This document shows positions 52,999 through 62,016 of a stretch of 64,000 bases of DNA, piece by piece. How positions within the stretch are numbered: the first letter of the stretch is position 1; each line of letters opens with the position of its first letter. The notes under the pieces are model-generated. The model was not told the DNA's origin and ran no database searches. It saw only the letters and a program-made list of their open reading frames with translations. The stretch is taken from the NCBI GenBank assembly GCA_023954195.1, contig JAMLIK010000005.1, positions 1-64,000 on the forward strand, read 5' to 3'. The DNA is from Xanthobacteraceae bacterium (GTDB lineage Bacteria > Pseudomonadota > Alphaproteobacteria > Rhizobiales > Xanthobacteraceae). The position numbers and the translations under genes were made by a program.

Positions 52999-54168
52999 TT
53001 AGCCACCGGAGTTCTTCCCCTCCTTTGTCAGAGCAGATCGCTTTAGCCACCATCGTCGAATGACGTGTGACGTGCGCTGGCTAGTTAGACCATCCCAAAG
53101 CGGGATACGGTCAATCCGAGATTCTCCAGCCTCCCCTTCTAGAACTCGGGAAACCATGCCTCTAGTATTCTCCTCGTTAATCAAGTGATTGCTGCCACAA
53201 TAAACGGTAATGGGCCGTTCAGTCGTTTCGCGTAGTGTGAAGCAGGGCTTACCCATATAAGCGGCCTCTTCTTGAACTCCGCCGGAGTCCGTCAAAATAA
53301 AGCTTGAACGCGCGAGAAGATTTATAAAGCGGCTATATCTTAGCGCCGGCAACACCATAACCCTCGGCAACGCTTCGAGCTTCGAAAGCACCCCCAGGGT
53401 ATCGAACGTCTTCCGAGTCCTAGGATGCATCGGAAACACAATTAAATGTTTCCCCGAAATCTCCTTCAGGGTTTCCAGGATCCAGCTTGCGCGTTCGGCG
53501 GTATCAACGTTGGCTGGGCGGTGGAATGTCGCAATGCCGAAGTTACCGTCAGAGAGGCCATATTCCGCAATAACTTCATCCTGAGCCGCTCGGCTCAGCA
53601 TCAATCGAAGGGAATCAATCATAATGTTCCCGACAAAATGAACATGCTCTGGTGGCTTTCCCTCAAACAAAACCAGGTTTTGTTGAGCTGCCTCTGAAGG
53701 TGCCAGCCAGACGTCCGAAATGGAGTCAATCAAAATTCGGTTAGTCTCTTCCGGCATGGTCGAATCATAGCTGCGCAGTCCAGCTTCGAGATGCACCAGC
53801 GGAACACCAATTCGGCGTGCCGCAAGGCCAACTCCAAGAGAGGTATCCACGTCACCCGCGACAACCACAAAGTCCGGTCTATCCTTCTCACAATGGCACA
53901 TATAGCTAGCAATCAACGCGCCCAGGCGGTGACCGAATCCCGAGCCCGGAATATCGAGCACCACATCGGGGTCCTTTACGCCAAAGTCTTCAAAGTTATC
54001 GCGTGAAAGTTCAGGCGTGTAGTGTTGCGTAAACCAGATAAACTTTGGCTCGCACCAAGACTGTTTCAAAAGCGTTTGATAGAGAGGAATAATCTTAATG
54101 ATATTCGGTCTCGTTCCGGCGACCAAGTGTATCTTGGTCGGCGTGTTTGCGACTCCATTCGATTTCAC
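52999..54168 (-). CDS. wecB: UDP-N-acetylglucosamine 2-epimerase (non-hydrolysing)
   Basis: This 389-residue GT-B-fold enzyme interconverts UDP-GlcNAc and UDP-ManNAc, a precursor for surface polysaccharides. Motifs include VAGTRPNIIKIIPL, VVAGDVDTSLGVGLAA, LEAGLRSYDSTMPEETNR with the catalytic Glu, FHRPANVDTAERA, and LTDSGGVQEEAAYMGKPCF. It is preceded by a hypothetical gene with a four-base overlap. It sits immediately right of the IS3 copy. Confidence 0.94.
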   Translation of the reverse strand: MKSNGVANTPTKIHLVAGTRPNIIKIIPLYQTLLKQSWCEPKFIWFTQHYTPELSRDNFEDFGVKDPDVVLDIPGSGFGHRLGALIASYMCHCEKDRPDFVVVAGDVDTSLGVGLAARRIGVPLVHLEAGLRSYDSTMPEETNRILIDSISDVWLAPSEAAQQNLVLFEGKPPEHVHFVGNIMIDSLRLMLSRAAQDEVIAEYGLSDGNFGIATFHRPANVDTAERASWILETLKEISGKHLIVFPMHPRTRKTFDTLGVLSKLEALPRVMVLPALRYSRFINLLARSSFILTDSGGVQEEAAYMGKPCFTLRETTERPITVYCGSNHLINEENTRGMVSRVLEGEAGESRIDRIPLWDGLTSQRTSHVIRRWWLKRSALTKEGKNSGG

Positions 54169-54836
54169 GCCGCCATATCCTTATGCTGGCTCCATTCGAG
54201 CGTCAGCGATACGGCGGAGAGGAGCGCCGCAGCCTTCTCCAAGCGCTGGATTGTAGAGGGTTCTTGCCATCCAGAGGGCAGTCGCAATCCGGAGATTTGA
54301 AACTCCTCGCAGAACAATACGGCTGCACCAAGAAGCCTGATGATATGATCGCATGAAGCATCCAAACTTCCTTGTCCATGCAATAGGTTTGTCCCGATCG
54401 CAACTTCAGACTCGGAAAACATCGCGCCCACCGCCTCAGGAACGAAGCGAACCAAAATTTCGCCCAACTTTGTATCACACAGAACAGGTTGTTGATTGTC
54501 ATCGATGCGAACGCCCAACGCCGCAATGTATTCACCTCTAGGTATAGCAGTCGGCGTGAAGCTTTGATTTTTAACGCTAATATCGATGGGCGCAAAGAAC
54601 CGTTCGATCTGAATTGCGACGTGACGAGAACAAGTTATCGCATTTCCTAAGTCTAGCAAACCAGCCATCTCTTTGTGAAAGAGCAGAGCTGCTGCGACAT
54701 GCAGGCGATCAGGATTCTGAAGGTACGGAACCGCGAAAATTTCGAGCGGCTTCAAAGTCGGAGAATCGTATTGTTGAGATTTAGCGCTGATTGTTGTGCG
54801 CTGCTTGGCCGAAGAAAAATCAAATGCGATTTCCAC
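54165..54836 (-). CDS. hypothetical protein of the polysaccharide locus
   Basis: The 223-residue protein has no signal peptide or clear membrane helix, no recognised motif and an even, soluble-type composition (MEIAFDFSSAKQRTTISAKS at the start, helical C-terminus RLEKAAALLSAVSLTLEWSQ). Its stop overlaps the epimerase ATG (ATGA) and its start is only two bases from the preceding glycosyltransferase stop, so it is transcribed with both. The coding density and coupling argue it is real. The function is unknown. Confidence 0.7.
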   Translation of the reverse strand: MEIAFDFSSAKQRTTISAKSQQYDSPTLKPLEIFAVPYLQNPDRLHVAAALLFHKEMAGLLDLGNAITCSRHVAIQIERFFAPIDISVKNQSFTPTAIPRGEYIAALGVRIDDNQQPVLCDTKLGEILVRFVPEAVGAMFSESEVAIGTNLLHGQGSLDASCDHIIRLLGAAVLFCEEFQISGLRLPSGWQEPSTIQRLEKAAALLSAVSLTLEWSQHKDMAA

Positions 54837-54838
54837 GA

Positions 54839-56917
54839 TTATCTTCCACTATCTATTTTATGATTCAGACTTTCAGGAAAGAAGAGCAAAATAGTGCTAT
54901 CGTCATCGTCCTGTGAAATCCCTCTCACGGCATTGTTCAACTCGGAACAATCTTCGACGACAACCACATAGATCGATTTTCCGGCGCTCCAATAGCGCAT
55001 CCGTGACGCTACGCTGGCATCCTTACCAGTCGCTTCGTTGACCACTTGGGGGGAAATGGACTCAAAGGATACAGCCTGTATGTGCACTCGATTTATATCG
55101 CTCGCGCTCAGCAACCCGCTACTTGGAAGAGCTTGTATAATTCTCGATGTGGGGTTGAGGTCGTCGTCGGTAACATTATCTTCCTCTAGCCTTGAAACAA
55201 AATACTTCAATCCATCTATCTGGCGCAAACGCGCCAACTCCGAGTGAGTCACATTGGGAATGCGAGAGCCAAGGCTGTCTAACCAACCGGCGCCTTGCTG
55301 AAGACGATCAGGAAAAAGGTTGTGAAGGTGGGTATATTCTTCGAGGCTTGCTGTGAAATTGACTTGTCGCTGAGCTAAGTGATCCGGCAAATAGATCAGC
55401 ACCTCATTTTCCAAGTCATTGAGATTTGCCACATTGGACTCAGGCAGAGTTCTTGCCGTGGCGCGCAATCCCACTTCATCCGCAATGCTATTGCGGCGGC
55501 GCAAAAGCGCAACGGTTCGAGTTGCTGCCTTTTTTTGATGGGCTTCCGTGGTCGTTGTGAGATTCATGCCGTGCATCCGGCGAAGGATATGTAGATGACC
55601 GGTATGTTGGAACTTGAAACCCGCATTTGCGAGACGCACGATCAGGTTAAAATCCACACCAGACCGCAAATGTTCCCGATAAGCATACCGGCGAAGAATC
55701 TCTGTTCTAAACATGGACGTGCCATGAGCCAGGATCTTGCCCGTATACATAAAGGCTTCGGAAGAATATTCCTTCCCGGGCACCACCTCGGTCTTCCCGG
55801 TCTCGTTATCGAAATCCACCCAACCGCCATATGTTCCGGCTAGATCGGAGCGCAACGCATCCAACTGCACCTCAATTCGCCAAGGCAACATAATATCATC
55901 ATCATCGTGAACGATGATTAGGGAGCTGCGAGCTTCCGCGACGAGCCGATTCCTTGTGTAGGCTACGCCGCGATTGTCGTGTGTCGACCAGCGAACTCTC
56001 GGATCATCGATTGATGAAAGAACATCACGAGTGTGATCTGTCGAGCCATCGTCCATAATGACGAGCTCGAAATCTTGAACAGTCTGGCCGAGAACACTGT
56101 TCACCGAGTCCATGAGATAACCAGCACGGTTATGGCTAGCGATCAACACGCTGACAGCCGGTTTAGCACGCCCCCCGATATTGAGATTGCGCAACCAAGT
56201 CTGATCATTGAGCATGATATCTCGGTTTCGCTGCTGAGCAGCAAGCTGTGACGGGTCCCTTTGCACCGTATCGCGGGTGTTGGGGTGCCATATGTGGAAG
56301 ATGCGGACTGCGGGATCATCAATCCAGTTGAGGCGGCGACCGCACCGGGATAGACGCTGCGCAAAATCGATATCCTCGCCGCCATAAATCTCCATCCTCG
56401 CATCATATCCACCCAGAACATCAAAATCCGATCGTTGAAAGGCGATGAGTCCGCCCATTCCCCATCGAGGGCGGAAATGCGAATTTTTCTCCAAAACTTC
56501 ATCACTGGCGCCAGATGCCGTCTCGATACCAAAAGCCTCGTTCAGATCGCGGCATTGCACAAGATGCACGGTATTTTCGTCAGTCTGCATCATCTGTAAA
56601 ATTCGGTTAACCGCATCCTGCGTGAAAATCATATCCGCATCGGTAGTGATGACGAATTTAGCGGATGTCGCAAGAACGCCAGCATTCAAGGCGCGAGATC
56701 GGCTCCATGGACCGTTGCGAGCGGTCCGCGTAACTCGACCGCCGGCTGCTTCCACGGCAGATCGAACTTCCTCTTCATTTTCCGAGCCATAGTCTGAGAC
56801 CACAATATCGAGAGCGGAGCCCAAAGAGGAGCCAGAAAGGCGCTTAAGCGCAAGGCTTAATCTATCCAGGCCCCAGTCCCGAAAACCTATTACGACAGCG
56901 ATGTTCTTATTGAGCAT
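54839..56917 (-). CDS. bifunctional-type glycosyltransferase with two GT2 domains
   Basis: This 692-residue protein has two GT-A domains. The first (about 1-240) has VVIGFRDWGLDRLSLAL, the DxD-type ITTDADMIFT and GGEDIDFAQRLSRCGRR. The second (about 255-460) has VSVLIASHNRAGYLMDSV, LVIMDDGSTDHTRDVL and IIVHDDDDIMLPW. A 220-residue C-terminal tail follows without a recognisable fold. Two catalytic domains in one chain are known in glycosaminoglycan-type polymerases, so it could add two alternating sugars. The ATG at 56917 was chosen; one at 56935 is possible, because a 12-base repeat spans the overlap with the upstream gene. Confidence 0.88.
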   Translation of the reverse strand: MLNKNIAVVIGFRDWGLDRLSLALKRLSGSSLGSALDIVVSDYGSENEEEVRSAVEAAGGRVTRTARNGPWSRSRALNAGVLATSAKFVITTDADMIFTQDAVNRILQMMQTDENTVHLVQCRDLNEAFGIETASGASDEVLEKNSHFRPRWGMGGLIAFQRSDFDVLGGYDARMEIYGGEDIDFAQRLSRCGRRLNWIDDPAVRIFHIWHPNTRDTVQRDPSQLAAQQRNRDIMLNDQTWLRNLNIGGRAKPAVSVLIASHNRAGYLMDSVNSVLGQTVQDFELVIMDDGSTDHTRDVLSSIDDPRVRWSTHDNRGVAYTRNRLVAEARSSLIIVHDDDDIMLPWRIEVQLDALRSDLAGTYGGWVDFDNETGKTEVVPGKEYSSEAFMYTGKILAHGTSMFRTEILRRYAYREHLRSGVDFNLIVRLANAGFKFQHTGHLHILRRMHGMNLTTTTEAHQKKAATRTVALLRRRNSIADEVGLRATARTLPESNVANLNDLENEVLIYLPDHLAQRQVNFTASLEEYTHLHNLFPDRLQQGAGWLDSLGSRIPNVTHSELARLRQIDGLKYFVSRLEEDNVTDDDLNPTSRIIQALPSSGLLSASDINRVHIQAVSFESISPQVVNEATGKDASVASRMRYWSAGKSIYVVVVEDCSELNNAVRGISQDDDDSTILLFFPESLNHKIDSGR

Positions 56918-57389
56918 CGGACATCTTTTGAGCATCGGATACCTTCATAGTGAAGTTTGAGCTTGTGAAGCTAGAGATTGGCTTGGCCAGTTTTACTACA
57001 TCACCCTCATAGTTAGGCACTATTTCAAGATATAAAAATCTTAATTGCGCAGGATCTATGATTGAAGCCTTATCCCATGTGATAAGATCAACACGAAGAT
57101 TGGCCGCGAAGTCGGGAAATTCGACGAGGGGGATTTCATAAAGCTCGCGAAACCTTCGCAAGGGATCTAAATAGACATAATATGAAGAAAGCGCTTGAGA
57201 GAAATCATACCCATCAATGGATACTTCTCGATATGATCCGGTCTTGTCGAGAAATTTTAGAGCGCATACGATCTCTTTTAACTTAATAGTGTTATCATTT
57301 GGAATAAATACATACCCCTTCAACTTCCTCCTCTCTCCCATTCTGGGAATTAAGAACGATATTGCCTCGAACGCTCCCATAAATGCCAT
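56907..57389 (-). CDS. hypothetical protein with the same beta-rich repeat domain as the 44105-46460 genes
   Basis: The 160-residue protein has LKGYVFIPNDNTIKLKEIV, then LKFLDKTGSYREVSIDGYDF, SSYYVYLDP, ELYEIPLVEFPDFAANLRVD and LITWDK. These match, in order, the DxxGN, Y-x-Y, IPL and V-x-x-x-S/T-W landmarks of the domains at 44.1-45.3 kb. The C-terminal tail ends in a short repeat (SDAQKMSDAQ). It has no signal peptide or catalytic motif. It overlaps the two-domain glycosyltransferase gene by about 11 bases, so the two are coupled. The function is unknown. Confidence 0.72.
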   Translation of the reverse strand: MAFMGAFEAISFLIPRMGERRKLKGYVFIPNDNTIKLKEIVCALKFLDKTGSYREVSIDGYDFSQALSSYYVYLDPLRRFRELYEIPLVEFPDFAANLRVDLITWDKASIIDPAQLRFLYLEIVPNYEGDVVKLAKPISSFTSSNFTMKVSDAQKMSDAQ

Positions 57390-57557
57390 TCCTTCAACCT
57401 TTTACGCATACCACTAACTTAAAGTCGGCACCGAAAATGTTCAACTTTAAAAGTTCCCGCCACTCTATATCTGCTAATTCGTGCGCCGTTGTAACGAAGC
57501 AAATAGCGACTTTCGAAGAACGCATGCCCTTCAAGGTTCGAATTCAGGGAGACGCTA

Positions 57558-58226
57558 GTGACAGGGGTGGAAACTAGTAATAATTCATTAAAAAGCGAAC
57601 AGGAATTAATAACCTCCGATGGTACCCGCGCGCACTTTTATCTGGCTTCGGGTTATCAATATCGCCAAGTATCCGAGACTTTTGACGATCGGGCCAATCG
57701 GGCGCGATGGCAGGACCACGTTTACGCGATGGCGCACAAAGTTGCCGTGCAGCATCAATGTCGAACGATACTCGACATTGGTTGTGGAAGCGGCTTCAAG
57801 TTGGTGAAATATTTTTCGGGCTTTAACACGATCGGCATTGAACGAAGCCCTATAGTACAAAGTCTACGCTTGGCCTACCCTGACAGGATTTGGCTTGATA
57901 TTGATGAGGGCCAATCCGCATTTCATCCGTCGGACATTTATATCTGCGCAGATGTCATTGAACATATTCAAAATCCGGAATTTTTTCTTCAGCGGATCGC
58001 CAAGTCGCCGTTTCAGTACCTGGTGATATCCACCCCCGCCAGAGAGATTTTGTTCGCCGATGGCCGTCGTTCGTTTTTGGGTCCACCTGACAATCCGGCT
58101 CATTTTTTTGAGTGGACCATGGGCGAGTTTCACAAACTATTATCTAACCACGTCGCCATCATGGAACATAGTTACTTTTACAATGGCGAATACACCCAGA
58201 TTATTGTCGCAAAACAAAAGGGATAA
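57558..58226 (+). CDS. class I SAM-dependent methyltransferase
   Basis: The 222-residue protein has motif I TILDIGCGSGFKLVKYF, post-I FNTIGIERSP, motif II DIYICADVIEHIQNPEFF and motif III LVISTPAREILF. The acceptor is unknown; in this setting it may be a sugar or lipid. It starts at GTG after a GGGAGAC-type site. It is divergent from the hypothetical/glycosyltransferase genes, so the roughly 170 bases between them hold both promoters. Confidence 0.87.
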   Translation: MTGVETSNNSLKSEQELITSDGTRAHFYLASGYQYRQVSETFDDRANRARWQDHVYAMAHKVAVQHQCRTILDIGCGSGFKLVKYFSGFNTIGIERSPIVQSLRLAYPDRIWLDIDEGQSAFHPSDIYICADVIEHIQNPEFFLQRIAKSPFQYLVISTPAREILFADGRRSFLGPPDNPAHFFEWTMGEFHKLLSNHVAIMEHSYFYNGEYTQIIVAKQKG

Positions 58227-58426
58227 TGTGGACTGTGCTTCATGAGCCTAGTCCATATTGAAGTTCGTTCCGGTGAACGACGAGGTGCTTCTCACCAACC
58301 AGGCCAGCCGGCACTGGAATTTTTCGGAAGTGAAGCTCATGTCGGCGCGAGAACGTATCGATGATTGTCAGCACGCTGCAAAAGCTCATCTTCAATAGAA
58401 TGGAAGTAGGTCGGAAGGAAGATAGC

Positions 58427-59422
58427 ATGGCGGTTCTTGTAACTGGAGGTGCGGGTTATATCGGCAGCCATATGGTCTGGTCACTGCTAGACAACGGCGA
58501 AGATGTGGTGGTTCTGGATCGCCTTTCCACCGGCTTCAAATGGGCTGTTGCGCCCAAAGCAGCCTTCTATCAAGGCGATATCGCTGATCGTAGCCTCCTC
58601 AATCAAATCTTTCGCGCGCATGCCGTGGATTCGATCATCCATTTCGCGGGCTCTGTTGTGGTGCCCGATTCAGTATCCGACCCCCTCGCCTACTACGAAA
58701 ACAATACGGTCAAATCGCACACAATGATCGCAGCCGCTGTCGAAGCGGGAATCCCGCATTTCGTTTTCTCATCCACGGCCGCCGTCTACGGCACGCCAGC
58801 CACTGATGATCCTGTTCTCGAAACCGAACCGCTTCATCCGGAATCCCCTTACGGCTCCTCGAAGTTGATGACGGAGATCATGCTGCGGGATTCCGCCGCC
58901 GCCCATCCCAGCTTCACTTATACCGCACTTCGCTATTTCAATGTCGCTGGCGCCGATCCAAAGGGACGCACAGGTCAATCAACGGCGGGCGCGACTCATC
59001 TCATTAAGGCCGCTTGCGAAGCCGCGCTCGGCAAGCGACGAGAAATAAGTGTATACGGAACAGATTATTCGACACCCGACGGAACTTGTGTGCGGGATTA
59101 CATTCACGTCTCGGATCTAGCAGCCGCACATCTCAAGGCGCTTCAGCGTATGCGGGCAGGCAATGGCTCACTTGTAGCCAATTGCGGTTATGGCCGAGGC
59201 TTTTCGGTGCTGAACGTTCTGGATTGCGTGAAGCGCGTCTCCGGACGCGACTTTCGGGTGAAGTTGGTTGATCGCCGACCCGGCGACGCCGAATCCATCG
59301 TTGCCAACCCTTCTGTAGCCACTCGCGAATTCGGCTGGATTCCGCACTATGATGATCTAGGTTTTATTGTCCGCACTGCATTGGAGTGGGAATACAGCCT
59401 CGGCGAACGCAACGCCGTCTGA
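58427..59422 (+). CDS. galE: UDP-glucose 4-epimerase
   Basis: This 331-residue extended short-chain dehydrogenase has the NAD loop VTGGAGYIGSH, STAAVYGTP with the catalytic Ser/Thr, SPYGSSK with the Tyr and Lys, and RYFNVAGADPKGRTGQ. It interconverts UDP-glucose and UDP-galactose, providing galactose for the polysaccharide. GGAAGGA precedes the ATG; the longer frame was rejected. It is the last intact gene of the locus before the IS remnants. Confidence 0.95.
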   Translation: MAVLVTGGAGYIGSHMVWSLLDNGEDVVVLDRLSTGFKWAVAPKAAFYQGDIADRSLLNQIFRAHAVDSIIHFAGSVVVPDSVSDPLAYYENNTVKSHTMIAAAVEAGIPHFVFSSTAAVYGTPATDDPVLETEPLHPESPYGSSKLMTEIMLRDSAAAHPSFTYTALRYFNVAGADPKGRTGQSTAGATHLIKAACEAALGKRREISVYGTDYSTPDGTCVRDYIHVSDLAAAHLKALQRMRAGNGSLVANCGYGRGFSVLNVLDCVKRVSGRDFRVKLVDRRPGDAESIVANPSVATREFGWIPHYDDLGFIVRTALEWEYSLGERNAV

Positions 59423-59819
59423 TCCATGCGAGAATGTGCTGGCGACTTCAGCCGATCAGCAGTTTGCCATTATATTCATCCATCTTCGGCGGATCATCCT
59501 GGAATTTTATTTTGCGAAAGATGGGTTTAGCGCCTCAACCACAGGCCAACTCTCGCGACATATGGCCGGCCCCATTCAGATAGCTGACCAAATGTTGAGC
59601 GCTCTTTGCCGAACATCGGACTTTTGTCAAATGAAGTAAAAGAACTCGCTCATCACCTATGTGTTCATTTCAATGCCGCATCAGTCAAGCACTTAGTACC
59701 AATGTTAATTGCAGAAATGGCCTGAGCCCTGGACGCCAAGCAAGGGCGCCGCAGACCGCGTACCGAAATCACCCTACCGGGTCAGTTTTCAAATGCTCCC
59801 GGCTGCCGTCCATAATGAC
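59423..59819. other. stretch without a supportable gene
   Basis: No conserved product or ribosome-binding site was found. The stretch lies between galE and a run of transposase fragments and has no clear terminator. It is probably degenerate insertion-sequence debris or a leader. Confidence 0.4.
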
Positions 59820-59890
59820 CAGCGCAGAGCCCTCATTACACCATTCACACGGTGCTGACCGACAATGGCATCCAGTTCACTAACCCTGCC
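59820..59890 (+). pseudogene. IS481-like transposase fragment
   Basis: The plus strand reads TIHTVLTDNGIQFTN, the strand around the second catalytic Asp of an IS481-type integrase core. Nothing else of the element is recognisable. It is fused directly to the IS5-type remnant on the other strand. Confidence 0.55.
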
Positions 59891-59905
59891 TCCTGCCGCT
59901 GGTTG

Positions 59906-60601
59906 GATGCAGTCCCGACCGCCTTTGTGGCCTTCTTGATTATGCCGCCGCGCATTTTGCCTTCATCCAGACGAAGCGGCGGATGTTGTAGACCAGGTTC
60001 GCCATGCCGGTCTTTACCCCCGGCGCGCGCAATACCACTCATCCGTACGATGAGTCCCATCGCCTCCTCCTGGTGGGTAAACACATGCTCGACAGCATTG
60101 CGGCCTTTCGACTGCTGTGTGTTGGCAAATGCGCGCCGACATCGACCGACCCGGCGGCTTCTTGCGGTGGATGCGCGACACGAAGGCGCGTCGCGCCAGC
60201 ATGGCCTCGTTCTTCGCCGATCTGTAGGCCATATCCGTCCATAAGTCGCTGGCCGTATTGGTCCGGCCGAGGACCTCTTCGAGGCGGGCACCGTCGTGCG
60301 CAGCGGCGTACGCCGTCGTCCAGGTCCGGATCAGGCCGAAGCCGCGATCGAATCGAGACATGATTCCTGTTGCCGAACGCGGGAATGGCGAGATCGACCG
60401 CTAGCATGCTCCCATCCTCGCGCAGCTTAGCCTTGGTGTACTTGACCGGTCAGCGCGAGTCCCGATCGTTCTGGCGAGCTTTGCCGGCTTGTCCTTGCAA
60501 CCCTCGAGAACCCGGCCTTCTTTGATCGCCTTCTTCTCCTCGATGGTGTTGCGCTGCTCGGGCGCCGCCATGCCCGAATCGTCAAGTCCCTCGACAGCCA
60601 A
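59906..60601 (-). pseudogene. IS5-family transposase remnant (APEQRNTIEEKK type)
   Basis: Minus-strand pieces in several frames make one transposase body: AAPEQRNTIEEKKAIKEGRV, DLAIPAFGNRNHVSI, AYAAAHDGARLEEVLGRTNT, DMAYRSAKNEAMLARRAFVS, AVEHVFTHQEEAMGLIVRM, and the C-terminus YNIRRFVWMKAKCAA. Several indels separate them. The N-terminal quarter is missing. It is the same element type as the fragment at the right end of the window and the 85-base tail at 48.6 kb. Confidence 0.82.
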
Positions 60602-60789
60602 GTCGATGACCTGCTACCTTATGCCTATCCCGCTACACAAGATTCCAAATACGCGACCTGAAATCAGCGCATACACAAATAGACGATCTCGTCGACAAAG
60701 CGGTCAATCCGCGGCATAATCGGCGCCAGCGAAAAGGACGCCGGTAGCTGCGTCTTGCTTTTCTTCTACCGATACAGGTACTACCTTCG

Positions 60790-62016
60790 CTACGTCAAAA
60801 GTCCCTGCATCGGCTTCACCGCCGCGCTGTCCGGAAATACGCTTCCCGCGAGGATGCGTTCGCTGATGCCGAGATGATCGCGTAGCAATCCCTTGAGAAC
60901 CGCATATAAATTGATGGTCGGCGCGAGATCGCGATTCTGATAGAGGTTCGCGGCTTTCAAACCCGGCCAGTCGGCGATCATACGCCCTCCGTTGACGGCT
61001 CCGCCGGCCAGCAACGCCACCGTTCCGGTGCCGTGATCGGTGCCATGCGTGCCGTTGATGCGCGCAGTGCGGCCGAACTCAGTTGCAACAACAATGGCGG
61101 TATCGCGCCAATGCGCGCCAAGGCCGGATTCAAACTCCGCTATCGCCCCGTCCAAGCCCGACAACAATTGCGCTAGGCGGCCGACCGGTCCGCCCTCATT
61201 GGCATGAGTGTCCCAGCCGTCAAAAGCCAGCGCGGCGATGCGAGGACCATCGTCTTCCTTCATCAACTTCGCGACGCCGCGCGCGGTGGTCTGCATCACG
61301 CTGCTGCCGTTGCGCGGCTTCGCCCGGGGATCGTCGCCACGCACCGCGATCCTGTTTAACTGCAAGCCGTGCAATAGCGCCTGCGCCAGCGCCGGATCAC
61401 GATGTTGGTAGAGCTCGAACAAGCGCGTCGCTGTATCATCGGAGGCCTGTGGTAAATTCACCGGCGCCCAGCCAACTGTCGGAGCTGCGCCACGCAGCAC
61501 CAGTGGCGTGATAGCGCCCACCGCGACTGCCCCGGTCACCCGTTCGCCACGCGGCAGCGTGGCCAGCGCGCGATTGAGCCAGCCGGATGGCTTGCGGCCC
61601 GGCCTGGCCAATCCACTTTCCAGCACATCCTGCCCATCGAAATGCGAACGCTCGCGATACGGCGTTGCCACGGCATGAACGATGGCCGCGTGCTTCTCGC
61701 GATACATGCGCGCGAACTGCGGCATCGACGGGTGCAACACGAAGAATGAATCCAGATCAATGGCGGCGTGCGATCCGTTTCGTGTCAGTGCGATCGCGCC
61801 GCGAAGATCGGCATAGTCGGGATCCCCCACCGGAGCGACGGCGGCGAGGCCGTCCAGCGCGCCGTGCAGAATCACCACGATCAGACGCGGATCGCGCCCG
61901 CCCGCGGCGCGGGCGAACTTTGGCAGATAGGCCCAGGCGGCGAACGATGCGCCGCCGAGCAGCAGCCCGCGACGTGAAACCGCGAGCGGTGACCCGCCTT
62001 CACAGCAAACCATCAT
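60790..62016 (-). CDS. DUF1501 family exported protein
   Basis: This 408-residue protein has a twin-arginine signal (VSRRGLLLGGASFAAWAYLP, about 13-32), so it should be folded before export. The DUF1501 core follows: PRLIVVILHGALDGLAAVAP, the FVLHPSMPQFARMYREKHAA block, FDGWDTHANEGG, and TEFGRTARINGTHGTDHGTG, resembling alkaline-phosphatase-superfamily metal sites. The AGGAGATA site and the TAATG overlap with the DUF1800 stop show co-translation. The function of this pair is not known. Confidence 0.9.
   Translation of the reverse strand: MMVCCEGGSPLAVSRRGLLLGGASFAAWAYLPKFARAAGGRDPRLIVVILHGALDGLAAVAPVGDPDYADLRGAIALTRNGSHAAIDLDSFFVLHPSMPQFARMYREKHAAIVHAVATPYRERSHFDGQDVLESGLARPGRKPSGWLNRALATLPRGERVTGAVAVGAITPLVLRGAAPTVGWAPVNLPQASDDTATRLFELYQHRDPALAQALLHGLQLNRIAVRGDDPRAKPRNGSSVMQTTARGVAKLMKEDDGPRIAALAFDGWDTHANEGGPVGRLAQLLSGLDGAIAEFESGLGAHWRDTAIVVATEFGRTARINGTHGTDHGTGTVALLAGGAVNGGRMIADWPGLKAANLYQNRDLAPTINLYAVLKGLLRDHLGISERILAGSVFPDSAAVKPMQGLLT

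Noticed and set aside
58240-58428. Minus-strand peptide reading VLTIIDTFSRR, similar to an IS3/IS481 integrase strand
   Set aside because: The match is too short and the rest of the frame shows no integrase features.
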